This document shows positions 28,014-36,702 of a stretch of 64,000 nt of DNA, piece by piece. The notes under the pieces were generated by a model. The model searched no databases and was not told the DNA's origin. It was given only the letters and a program-made list of their open reading frames with translations. Made by a program: the position numbers and the translations under genes. The stretch's first letter is position 1. Each line of letters opens with the position of its first letter. Origin of the DNA: Odiellus spinosus (Eukaryota; Arthropoda; Arachnida; Opiliones; Phalangiidae); contig CAWUCO010000268.1 in NCBI GenBank assembly GCA_963920705.1, positions 6,138,001-6,202,000 on the forward strand, given 5' to 3'.

Positions 28014-28834
28014 TCAAAAAACATCTAATATCAAAAAGCGAATTTTTAAAATCTGAAATTTGACTATTTTGATATTGTATGATTTCTTGAATTGGCCATA
28101 TTTTTCTTGTTTTTCAACGGATTTTTGAAAACTCTTGTTATTTAGACTGTCCATTAATTGCTCTTTCGAATGACTTTGGTTTTGTCTAAATTGCAAAATT
28201 GTGACAAATATAAAATTGGTTAAAATAAAGCAAAAACACTTAAAAATCCAAGATTATAGGATTCAAATGGACACAAAACTTTTGATTTTTAAGCGATTTA
28301 GACAAAATTAAGACCACTCGAAAGAGCAAATATTGGTCTATCTGAAAATCAAGAGTTTTGGAAAATCCGTTGAAAAACATGGAAAATATAGCCAATTCAA
28401 AAAACATCTAATATCAAAAAGCGAATTTTTAAAATCTGAAATTTGACTATTTTGATATTGTATGGTTTCTTGAATTGGCCATATTTTTCTTGTTTTTCAA
28501 CGGATTTTTGAAAACTCTTATTATTTAGACTGTCCATTAATTGCTCTTTCGAATGACTTTGGTTTTGTCTAAATTGCAAAATTGTGACAAATATAAAATT
28601 GGTTAAAATAAAGCAAAAACACTTAAAAATCCAAGATTATAGGATTCAAATGGACACAAAACTTTTGATTTTTAAGCGATTTAGACAAAATTAAGACCAC
28701 TCGAAAGAGCAAATATTGGTCTATCTAAAAACAAGAGTTTTGGAAAATCCGTTGAAAAACATGGAAAATATGGACAATTCAAAAAGCATCTAATATCAAA
28801 AAGCGAATTTTTACAATCTGAAATTTGACTATTA

Positions 28835-28858
28835 GGATAAACACGTTCGTGTTTATCC
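28835..28858. repeat. Perfect terminal hairpin of the insertion
   Basis: GGATAAACACG, a TT spacer and CGTGTTTATCC form an 11-bp perfect stem with a 2-nt spacer, starting one base inside the left junction with the satellite. On the minus strand it precedes TAA-T, so it would be the 3'-terminal hairpin of a rolling-circle-type element. It is closer to the end than in classical Helitrons, where about ten bases separate hairpin and terminus. Confidence 0.9.
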
Positions 28859-28933
28859 CTTTATCTGAACTCGAATTTCATCAGAAACCGTAATGTCTTT
28901 TCCAATGGACCCGCGGCGCTTGATAACTGAAAG

Positions 28934-28957
28934 CGTCGTCGTCGTCGTCGTCGTCGT
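28934..28957 (+). repeat. (CGT)8 microsatellite
   Basis: Eight uninterrupted CGT units lie between GAAAG and TTTCCCTC. Its G+C content stands out against the AT-rich surroundings. It lies about 75 bp inside the hairpin end of the insertion. Confidence 0.97.
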
Positions 28958-29102
28958 TTCCCTCTTCCCACCGTCCACTGAATTCGAATTAATACAGACA
29001 AAGGTACTTTTGAAAAAATTTGATAAGACTTCGATCAGGTACAAGAGTATCTCTAGTTAAACACAGATTTCAATAATGAAATGTTGATTAAGTATACGAA
29101 GT

Positions 29103-29510
29103 AATAGAAAGTAAGGTACCTGAATGGGTTACAAAAGGGTGAAATCTTAAGCTTAGCCGAGCTTTACTAATTGCTTCAAAATGAATAAACAAAAATTTTA
29201 TTTCTTAAACAGTAGAATGATAAGGAATATCCATCGAATTCGAGTTAATAGAAAGTAAGGCGCCTGAATGGGTTACAAAAGGGTGAAATCATAAGCTTAG
29301 CCGAGCTTTATTAATTGCTTCAAAATGGTAAACAAAATTTTATTTCTTAAACAGTAGAATGATAATGAATATCCATCGAATTCGAGTTAATAGAGAGACA
29401 GATGCCTGTATGGGTGACGAAAAGGGTAAAACATATAACTAGCCGAGCTTTATTAATTGGCTTTAAATTGATAAACAAAAATTGATTTTATTAAACAGTT
29501 GATAAGTTTT
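29103..29510 (+). repeat. Three ~143-bp tandem repeats inside the insertion
   Basis: Copies start at AATAGAAAG (29103), AATAGAAAG (29247) and AATAGAGAG (29389), giving periods of 144 and 142 bp. Shared segments include CTGAATGGGTTACAAAAGGG, CTTAGCCGAGCTTTA, TAATTGCTTCAAAATG, TTAAACAGTAGAATGATAA and ATCCATCGAATTCGAGTTAA. The third copy is more diverged and ends about 20 bp short. A further decayed start may lie at about 28979 (GAATTCGAATTAATACAGAC). Confidence 0.92.
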
Positions 29511-29716
29511 TTTTAATGGCATTTTTTATCGTTAACGGAAAATTGCATTTATTGGGTTCTTTTACTAGGGTAGCCCTCTTCAGCCGTCTAATTTTGACTA
29601 TTATGTCATATCATGAGTATCCCATTATATTCACCCTAATTCACCGTAATTAAAAAGTTGGAATGATTTTCTTATCATTTGATTTTTTAACTTTAATAAT
29701 ATATCTCTTCTCGGCC

Positions 29717-29743
29717 TATATAAACGAAATTTGCATATTCAGT
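29717..29743 (+). promoter_or_regulatory. TATA box plus TCAGT initiator-like motif
   Basis: TATATAA at 29717-29723 is followed by ATTCAGTACT, in which TCAGT (29739-29743) matches the arthropod initiator consensus. The distance from the first T of the TATA box to the initiator A is 24 bases, slightly shorter than usual. The nearest downstream ATG is at 29752. It could be a remnant core promoter captured by the element, or a chance match in AT-rich DNA. Confidence 0.3.
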
Positions 29744-29830
29744 ACTCACAGATGCACCGTACCAATGCGTGGTTTACGTTAGCGTTTAAAATTGTGGGGA
29801 GCCCTCTCGTTTGTGCAATGGTGACGTCTT

Positions 29831-29941
29831 CGATTGTTTAGGCAATCGTTTCTCACCTATATTTCGGTGATAAGAGACTCATTTCTCACGATCTTTTGGG
29901 TAGAGTACTCGAATAAACCGAAGCGATTGAATGTAAATCGC
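29831..29941 (+). other. Cluster of three short perfect hairpins
   Basis: CGATTG/CAATCG with a 6-nt loop (29831-29848), TCACC/GGTGA with an 8-nt loop (29853-29870), and GCGATT/AATCGC with a 7-nt loop (29923-29941) lie within 111 bases, downstream of the TATA/initiator pair. This could mark a structured RNA, but the stems are only 5-6 bp and no known RNA family was recognised. Confidence 0.35.
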
Positions 29942-30164
29942 CTTACCTAGAAATGTGGCCAATATAATATAGTAAGTCACTGTAAAAACATTTCACTATG
30001 AGAGTTCTAGGGATTAAATATCACTCGAGTTGGACTTCATATCCTGCCAAGTGCTCGATTACACATGAAATTTATAGTTTAACGTTTTCAATCTCTACTT
30101 TATTTTTTAAAATACTTGAGTTTTGCGACTAGGATGTGCTTTAGATCCAATAGCTTCGTCATTA

Positions 30165-30197
30165 CAACTACGTAATAACGTTGCTATTAAGTAGTTG
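30165..30197. repeat. Imperfect 13-bp-stem hairpin
   Basis: CAACTAC-G-TAATA pairs with TATTA-A-GTAGTTG around the loop ACGTTGC, giving 12 paired bases and one G-A mismatch. Purpose unknown; it is not obviously a terminator, since no T-run follows. Confidence 0.7.
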
Positions 30198-30420
30198 ACC
30201 AATTATTGAAGTCTGTATCTAAATCACGTCTAACTCAATTATAATAAAAAATAAAGATTTAGAATTTTAAATAGGATATACGAAACGGAAATTGATGTCG
30301 GCGAGTTAAATAAACGGCCACATACTTCTGGCCTCCAGAATTATGTTCTCATGCTGCTTTAAAGAATTGTTTCGCTTTCCATGCTCATTTTTTGTCGATG
30401 CGATTCAATATTATAAATTT

Positions 30421-30880
30421 AATCTCTAGCTCGGTCTAGCCCGTCCCTCTTGTAATATTTTAGGTAAGGCTAGGTTAGTTAATCCCTCGACCTCCCCCGT
30501 CCATTTGGTAATCTTTAAGGTGAGGTTAGGTTAGTTAATCCCTCTAATTAGCCAATCCTTCCAACTAGTTAATCCTTAGCTCGGGCTATTTGTAATATTT
30601 TAGGTAAGGCTAGGTTAGGTTTGTTAATTCCTCGAATTAGCCCATCGTTCCAACTAGTTAATCCCTCGGGTTACCCATTCCATCAAGTAATCTTTAAGGT
30701 TAAATTAGGTTAATTAAACACTGGAAATAGCCCATCCCTCCAACTAGGTAATCCCTACAACTCGGGCTAACCCGTTCCTCTTGTAGTATTTTAGGTAAGA
30801 TTAGTTTAGGTTAGTTAATCAATTGAACTAGCCCATCCCTGTTTTACAACTTAGGTAAGGTTAGGTTAGTTAATCTCTGC
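30421..30880 (+). repeat. Degenerate TTAGG-like tandem repeats (about six units)
   Basis: Six segments contain variants of TAGGTAAGGTTAGGTTAGTTAATC, seen near 30460, 30518, 30600, 30697, 30792 and 30850. Two flavours tend to alternate: TGTAATATTTTAGGTAAGG and TAATCTTTAAGGTGAGG. Between them lie AGCTCGGGCTAACCCGT-type and AATTAGCCCATCC-type spacers and CCAACTAGTTAATCC. The GGTTAGGTTAG core is two units of the insect telomere repeat TTAGG, and such degenerate runs are common in insect non-coding DNA. The spacing is irregular (about 55-100 bp), so this is not a telomere. Confidence 0.85.
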
Positions 30881-31041
30881 CTTTCGAGATTTGTACCAGG
30901 GTCTCAATTACGAATAGATTGAAGCCTCAATTAAACGCTTTAATTTTTATTCAGCATTAGTAAGAATTAAAGTTCAATAAACCTATAAAGCAAAATAGTG
31001 AAATGTGGAAAAGGTGTATATTTTTGGAGAAAAAAGGACAG
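30881..31041. other. Short unique AT-rich stretch between repeat and palindrome
   Basis: About 160 bases with no tandem structure or open frame. Its end, GGACAGAAATTA (31036-31047), recurs as a 12-bp direct repeat at 31115-31126 inside the palindrome arm. Nothing else recognised. Confidence 0.6.
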
Positions 31042-31244
31042 AAATTATACAAAAAAGAGGTTGCTTCGCACCCTTAAAAAAACTCTTTATCTAACTCGAA
31101 TCAAACCCGTGAAGGGACAGAAATTATTTGTTAGAGAAAGAGCAATTTCATATCTTTAAAATTATAGTTAGTAGATTTAGTCTACTACTTCAAAGATTTT
31201 ATTACTATTATATATTTTCCAAAAAACGGATAAAGACGACCTAG
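31042..31244 (+). repeat. Perfect 203-bp inverted repeat, left arm
   Basis: Every one of the 203 bases is matched by the reverse complement of 31350-31552, checked base by base. The arm begins AAATTATACAAAAAAGAGG, includes CTTCGCACCC, CTCGAATCAAACCCGTGAAGG and ACGGATAAAGACGACCTAG, and has no frame of interest. The sequence outside it on the left (GGACAG) is not mirrored on the right. Confidence 0.97.
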
Positions 31245-31349
31245 TTAACCATCCTCTCCCATTGATGTTTATTTTAAATTCTATCAGTATCACTAATAAA
31301 ATTAGCTAAAGATGGAGTTCGTTTAATGTATATATATTTATCATTAGTC
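31245..31349. other. 105-bp loop between palindrome arms
   Basis: Unpaired spacer between the two identical 203-bp arms. It is AT-rich with a TATATATA run near its right end; no coding potential or recognised motif. An asymmetric loop argues against a simple mirror artefact of sequencing. Confidence 0.85.
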
Positions 31350-31552
31350 CTAGGTCGTCTTTATCCGTTTTTTGGAAAATATATAATAGTAATAAAATCT
31401 TTGAAGTAGTAGACTAAATCTACTAACTATAATTTTAAAGATATGAAATTGCTCTTTCTCTAACAAATAATTTCTGTCCCTTCACGGGTTTGATTCGAGT
31501 TAGATAAAGAGTTTTTTTAAGGGTGCGAAGCAACCTCTTTTTTGTATAATTT
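31350..31552 (-). repeat. Perfect 203-bp inverted repeat, right arm, at the insertion edge
   Basis: Reverse complement of 31042-31244 without a mismatch. It ends GTATAATTT; the last three or four bases are also satellite sequence, so the arm runs exactly to the right boundary of the foreign block. The two arms and loop (511 bp) could be a palindromic MITE or foldback element, or an inverted duplication of the end of the larger element. No clear target duplication flanks the 511-bp unit on its own. Confidence 0.95.
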
Positions 31553-31650
31553 TGATATTCTATGATTTCTTGAATTGGCCATATTTTTCTTGTTTTTCAA
31601 CGGATTTTTGAAAACTCTTATTATTTAGACTGTCCATTAATTGCTCTTTC

Positions 31651-31664
31651 GAATGACTAAATTG
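31651..31664 (-). repeat. 12-bp deletion in the first monomer after the insertion
   Basis: GAATGACT is followed directly by AAATTG, whereas other A halves have TTGGTTTTGTCT between them. The loss is flanked by a CT repeat that could have mediated slippage. It removes the usual reading frame from this copy and marks the monomer uniquely in the window. Confidence 0.85.
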
Positions 31665-34600
31665 CAAAATTGTGACAAATATAAAATTGGTTAAAATTAA
31701 GCAAAAACACTTAAAAATCCAAGATTATTGGATTAAAATGGACACAAAACTTTTGATTTTTAAGCGATATAGACAAAATTAAGACCACTCGAAAGAGCAA
31801 ATATTGGTCTATCTAAAAAACAAGAGTTTTGGAAAATCCGTTGAAAAACATGGAAAATATGGACAATTCAAGAAGCATCTAATATCAAAAAGCGAATTTT
31901 TAAAATCTGAAATTTGACTATTTTGATATTGTATGATTTCTTGAATTTACCATATTTTTCTTGTTTTTCAACGGATTTTTGAAAACTCTTGTTATTTAGA
32001 CTGTCCATTAATTTCTCTTTCGAATGACTTTGGTTTTGTCTAAATTGCAAAATTGTGACAAATATAAAATTGGTTAAAATAAAGCAAAAACACTTAAAAA
32101 TCCAAGATTATTGGATTCAAATGAACACAAAACTTTTGATTTTTAAGCGATTTAGACAAAATTAAGACCACTCGAAAGAGCAAATATTGGTCTATCTAAA
32201 AAACAAGAGTTTTGGAAAATCCGTTAAAAAACATGGAAAATATGGACAATTCAAAAAACATCTAATATCAAAAAGCGAATTTTTAAAATCTGAAATTTGA
32301 CTATTTTGATATTGTATGATTTCTTGAATTGGCCATATTTTTCTTGTTTTTCAACGGATTTTTGAAAACTCTTATTATTTAGACTGTCCATTAATTGCTC
32401 TTTCGAATGACTTTGGTTTTGTCTAAATTGCAAAATTGTGACAAATATAAAATTGGTTAAAATTAAGCAAAAACGCTTAAAAATCCAAGATTATAGGATT
32501 CAAATGGACACAAAACTTTTGATTTTTAAGCGATTTAGACAAAATTAAGACCACTCGAAAGAGCAAATATTGGTCTATCTGAAAATCAAGAGTTTTGGAA
32601 AATCCGTTGAAATTCATGGAAAATATGGACAATTCAAAAAGCATCTAATATCAAAAAGCGAATTTTTAAAATCTGAAATTTGACTATTTTGATATTGTAT
32701 GGTTTCTTGAATTGGCCATATTTTTCTTGTTTTTCAACGGATTTTTGAAAACTCTTATTATTTAGACTGTCCATTAATTGCTCTTTCGAATGACTTTGGT
32801 TTTGTCTAAATTGCAAAATTGTGACAAATATAAAATTGGTTAAAATTAAGCAAAAACGCTTAAAAATCCAAGATTATTGGATTCAAATGGACACAAAACT
32901 TTTGATTTTTAAGCGATTTAGACAAAATTAAGACCACTCGAAAGAGCAAATATTGGTCTATCTAAAAAACAAGAGTTTTGGAAAATCCGTTGAAAAACAT
33001 GGAAAATATGGACAATTCAAAAAGCATCTAATATCAAAAAGCGACTTTTGAAAATCTGAAATTTGACTATTTTGATATTCTATGGTTTCTTGAATTGGCC
33101 ATATTTTTCTTGTTATTCAACGGATTTTTGAAAACTCTTATTATTTAGACTGTCCATTAATTGCTCTTTCGAATGACTTTGGTTTTGTCTAAATTGCAAA
33201 ATTGTGACAAATATAAAATTGGTTAAAATAAAGCAAAAACGCTTAAAAGTCCAAAATTATTGGATTAAAATGGACACAAAACTTTTGATTTCTAAGCGAT
33301 TTAGACAAAATTAAGACTACTCGAAAGAGCAAATATTGGTCTATCTAAAAAACAAGAGTTTTGGAAAATCCGTTGAAAAACATGGAAAATATAGAAAATT
33401 CAAAAAACATCTAATATCAAAAAGCGAATTTTTAAAATCTGAAATTTGACTATTTTGATATTGTATGGTTTCTTGAATTGGCCATATTTTTCTTGTTTTT
33501 CAACGGATTTTTGAAAACTCTTATTATTTAGACTGTCCATTAATTGCTCTTTCGAATGACTTTGGTTTTGTCTAAATTGCAAAATTGTGACAAATATAAA
33601 ATTGGTTAAAATAAAGCAAAAACACTTAAAAATCCAAGATTATAGGATTCAAATGGACACAAAACTTTTGATTTTTAAGCGATTTAGACAAAATTAAGAC
33701 CACTCGAAAGAGCAAATATTGGTCAATCTAAAAAACAAGAGTTTTGAAAAATCCGTTGAAAAACATGGAAAATATGGACAATTCAAAAAGCATCTAATAT
33801 CAAAAAGCGAATTTTTAAAATCTGAAATTTGACTATTTTGATATTGTATGATTTCTTGAATTGGCCATATTTTTCTTGTTTTTTAACGGATTTGTGAAAA
33901 CTCTTGTTATTTAGACTGTCCATTAATTGCTCTTTCGAATGACTTTGGTTTTGTCTAAATTGCAAAACTGTGACAAATATAAAAATGGTTAAAATAAAGC
34001 AAAAACACTTAAAAATCCAAGATTATTGGATTCAAATGGACACAAAACTTTTGATTTTTAAGCGATTTAGACAAAATTAGACCACTCGAAAGAGCAAATA
34101 TTGGTCTATCTAAAAAACGTGAGTTTTGGAAAATCCCTTGAAAAACATGGAAAATATGGACAATTCAAGAAGCATCTAATATCAAAAAGCGAATTTTTAA
34201 AATCTGAAATTTGACTATTTTGATATTGTATGATTTCTTGAATTTACCATATTTTTCTTGTTTTTCAACGGATTTTTGAAAACTCTTGTTATTTAGACTG
34301 TCCATTAATTTCTCTTTCGAATGACTTTGGTTTTGTCTAAATTGCAAAATTGTGACAAATATAAAATTGGTTAAAATAAAGCAAAAACACTTAAAAATCC
34401 AAGATTATTGGATTCAAATGAACACAAAACTTTTGATTTTTAAGCGATTTAGACAAAATTAAGACCACTCGAAAGAGCAAATATTGGTCTATCTAAAAAA
34501 CAAGAGTTTTGGAAAATCCGTTAAAAAACATGGAAAATATGGACAATTCAAAAAACATCTAATATCAAAAAGCGAATTTTTAAAATCTGAAATTTGACTA

Positions 34601-36319
34601 TTTTGATATTGTATGATTTCTTGAATTGGCCATATTTTTCTTGTTTTTCAACGGATTTTTGAAAACTCTTATTATTTAGACTGTCCATTAATTGCTCTTT
34701 CGAATGACTTTGGTTTTGTCTAAATTGCAAAATTGTGACAAATATAAAATTGGTTAAAATTAAGCAAAAACGCTTAAAAATCCAAGATTATAGGATTCAA
34801 ATGGACACAAAACTTTTGATTTTTAAGCGATTTAGACAAAATTAAGACCACTCGAAAGAGAAAATATTGGTCTATCTGAAAATCAAGAGTTTTGGAAAAT
34901 CCGTTGAAATTCATGGAAAATATGGACAATTCAAAAAGCATCTAATATCAAAAAGCGAATTTTTAAAATCTGAAATTTGACTATTTTGATATTGTATGGT
35001 TTCTTGAATTGGCCATATTTTTCTTGTTTTTCAACGGATTTTTGAAAACTCTTATTATTTAGACTGTCCATTAATTGCTCTTTCGAATGACTTTGGTTTT
35101 GTCTAAATTGCAAAATTGTGACAAATATAAAATTGGTTAAAATTAAGCAAAAACGCTTAAAAATCCAAGATTATTGGATTCAAATGGACACAAAACTTTT
35201 GATTTTTAAGCGATTTAGACAAAATTAAGACCACTCGAAAGAGCAAATATTGGTCTATCTAAAAAACAAGAGTTTTGGAAAATCCGTTGAAAAACATGGA
35301 AAATATGGACAATTCAAAAAGCATCTAATATCAAAAAGCGACTTTTGAAAATCTGAAATTTGACTATTTTGATATTCTATGGTTTCTTGAATTGGCCATA
35401 TTTTTCTTGTTTTTCAACGGATTTTTGAAAACTCTTATTATTTAGACTGTCCATTAATTGCTCTTTCGAATGACTTTGGTTTTGTCTAAATTGCAAAATT
35501 GTGACAAATATAAAATTGGTTAAAATAAAGCAAAAACGCTTAAAAGTCCAAAATTATTGGATTAAAATGGACACAAAACTTTTGATTTCTAAGCGATTTA
35601 GACAAAATTAAGACTACGCGAAAGAGCAAATATTGGTCTATCTAAAAAACAAGAGTTTTGAAAAATCCGTTGAAAAACATGGAAAATATGGACAATTCAA
35701 AAAGCATCTAATATCAAAAAGCGAATTTTTAAAATCTGAAATTTGACTATTTTGATATTGTATGATTTCTTGAATTGGCCATATTTTTCTTGTTTTTTAA
35801 CGGATTTGTGAAAACTCTTGTTATTTAGACTGTCCATTAATTGCTCTTTCGAATGACTTTGGTTTTGTCTAAATTGCAAAACTGTGACAAATATAAAAAT
35901 GGTTAAAATAAAGCAAAAACACTTAAAAATCCAAGATTATTGGATTCAAATGGACACAAAACTTTTGATTTTTAAGCGATTTAGACAAAATTAGACCACT
36001 CGAAAGAGCAAATATTGGTCTATCTAAAAAACGTGAGTTTTGGAAAATCCCTTGAAAAACATGGAAAATATGGACAATTCAAAAAACATCTAATATCAAA
36101 AAGCGAATTTTTAAAATCTGAAATTTGACTATTTTGATATTGTATGGTTTCTTGAATTGGCCATATTTTTCTTGTTTTTCAACGGATTTTTGAAAACTCT
36201 TATTATTAAGACTGTCCATTAATTGCTCTTTCGAATGACTTTGGTTTTGTCTAAATTGCAAAATTGTGACAAATATAAAATTGGTTAAAATAAAGCAAAA
36301 ACGCTTAAAAACCCAAGAT

Positions 36320-36499
36320 TATTGGATTAAAATGGACACAAAACTTTTGATTTTTAAGCGATTTAGACAAAATTAAGACTACTCGAAAGAGCGAATATTG
36401 GTCTATCTAAAAAACAAGAGTTTTGGAAAATCCGTTGAAAAACATGGAAAATATAGCCAATTCAAAAAACATCTAATATCAAAAAGCGAATTTTTAAAA
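36320..36499 (+). repeat. Example B half-unit of the canonical monomer
   Basis: This is the B half of one ordinary monomer (36320-36702), given as a reference. It runs from the CCAAGATTATTGG dyad at 36313-36325 to the second dyad centre at 36500. Landmarks are the GACACAAAAC segment, CGATTTAGACAAAATT, CTCGAAAGAGC, a poly-A stretch before CAAGAGTTTTGG, the box TCCGTTGAAAAAC at 36431-36443, and CAATTCAAAAAACATC followed by ATATC. Compared with the A half read on the opposite strand, 86 of 104 bases from the TTTAGACAAAA landmark through CAATTCAA are identical in a hand alignment, so the two halves are homologous. Confidence 0.85.
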
Positions 36500-36523
36500 T
36501 CTGAAATTTGACTATTTTGATAT
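36476..36523. repeat. Dyad centre between B and A halves (potential cruciform)
   Basis: An imperfect palindrome in the reference monomer whose outer arms are ATATC-AAAA and TTTT-GATAT and whose inner arms are GAATTTTTAAAATC and its loose counterpart. It is centred near 36500. The same structure recurs in nearly every monomer of the window and is the point where A-A or B-B facing pairs form in the left 5 kb. The foreign block at 28834 entered within the equivalent segment of another monomer. Confidence 0.75.
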
Positions 36524-36702
36524 TGTATGGTTTCTTGAATTGGCCATATTTTTCTTGTTTTTCAACGGATTTTTGAAAACTCTTATTATTTAGACTGTCC
36601 ATTAATTGCTCTTTCGAATGACTTTGGTTTTGTCTAAATTGCAAAATTGTGACAAATATAAAATTGGTTAAAATAAAGCAAAAACACTTAAAAATCCAAG
36701 AT
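36500..36702 (-). repeat. Example A half-unit of the canonical monomer
   Basis: This is the A half of the reference monomer, in opposite orientation to the B half. Read on the minus strand it has TTTAGACAAAACC, TTCGAAAGAGCAATTAATGG, ACAGTCTAAATAATAAGAG, the box TCCGTTGAAAAAC (36557-36569 on the plus strand as its complement) and TATGGCCAATTCAAG. The box lies exactly as far from position 36500 as the B-half box does, which places the dyad. A differs from B mainly by CAGTCTAAAT versus CTATCTAAAA, TTTTCAAAAA versus TTTTGGAAAA, and AAGAAAAATATGGCC versus ATGGAAAATATGGAC. It is about 20 bp longer than the B half between the two dyad centres. Confidence 0.85.

Larger units (their letters stand above)
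1..28833. repeat. Satellite array 1, ~383-bp inverted-dimer monomer, mixed orientation
   Basis: About 75 tandem copies of an AT-rich monomer with a 382-383 bp period, seen by recurrence of fixed landmarks such as TCCGTTGAAAAAC, CCAAGATTATTGG, CTCGAAAGAGC and GGCCATATTTTTC. The array runs off the left edge of the window and stops at 28833, in the middle of a monomer, where unrelated sequence begins. Up to about 5.3 kb the monomers alternate in orientation; beyond that most are on the minus strand with plus-oriented islands. Copies differ by scattered substitutions and rare small indels. No gene is seen anywhere in it. Satellites of this size and homogeneity are typical of centromeric and pericentromeric heterochromatin in arthropods and other eukaryotes; that location is inference. 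Confidence 0.97.
29511..30420. other. Unique sequence of the insertion, no gene recognised
   Basis: About 900 bp without tandem structure or similarity to the satellite. Stops are frequent in the frames I followed. It contains a TATA/initiator-like pair at 29717-29743, small hairpins at 29831-29941 and a larger hairpin at 30165-30197. The longest reading frame noticed after the TATA motif is 29 codons from an ATG at 29752 to TAG at 29839-29841; I do not recognise the peptide. No tRNA, 5S or spliceosomal RNA was recognised. Confidence 0.6.
28834..31548 (-). mobile_element. 2.7-kb foreign insertion in the satellite; non-autonomous Helitron/Helentron-like candidate
   Basis: The satellite stops after GACTATT at 28833 and resumes with TTTTGATATTC at about 31550, so one monomer was interrupted with no satellite lost. 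The join allows either no target duplication (A/T or T/T insertion) or a 3-bp ATT duplication. Read on the minus strand, the block begins TTATAC and ends in an 11-bp-stem hairpin followed by CCTAA and then T. Helitrons end in CTRR, often with a 3' hairpin, and insert between A and T; the TC start of classical Helitrons is missing. Helentron-derived elements such as DINE-1 insert at TT and carry a microsatellite, ~150-bp tandem repeats and a 3' hairpin, which fits the layout here. No transposase or helicase frame is present. Alternatives are a composite of two elements or a fragment of other genomic DNA. The insertion is clear; the class is inference. Confidence 0.5.

Noticed and set aside
1-28833. 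CRISPR-like regular repeat spacing
   Set aside because: The repeat is the whole 383-bp monomer with no unique spacers; the sequence is a satellite, not a CRISPR array.
28853-29044. 63-codon frame on the minus strand at the left end of the insertion
   Set aside because: Starts at TTG, contains a threonine run produced by the CGT microsatellite, and ends in the terminal hairpin. No sign of a real protein.
29590-29605. TTTGACTATTATG inside the insert resembling satellite GACTATT
   Set aside because: Only about ten AT-rich bases match; no flanking satellite similarity, so chance is sufficient.
29703-29720. CTCTTCTCGGCCTAT resembling the start of U2 snRNA
   Set aside because: Similarity ends after about a dozen bases; the branch-site pairing region and Sm site are not found downstream.
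30440-30880. A telomere at the TTAGG-like repeats
   Set aside because: Units are degenerate and separated by 55-100 bp of other sequence, and the satellite continues on both sides.
31130-31150. AAAGAGCAATT in the palindrome arm, like the satellite's GAAAGAGCAATTAATGG
   Set aside because: Eleven matching bases with unrelated flanks; not evidence that the palindrome derives from the satellite.
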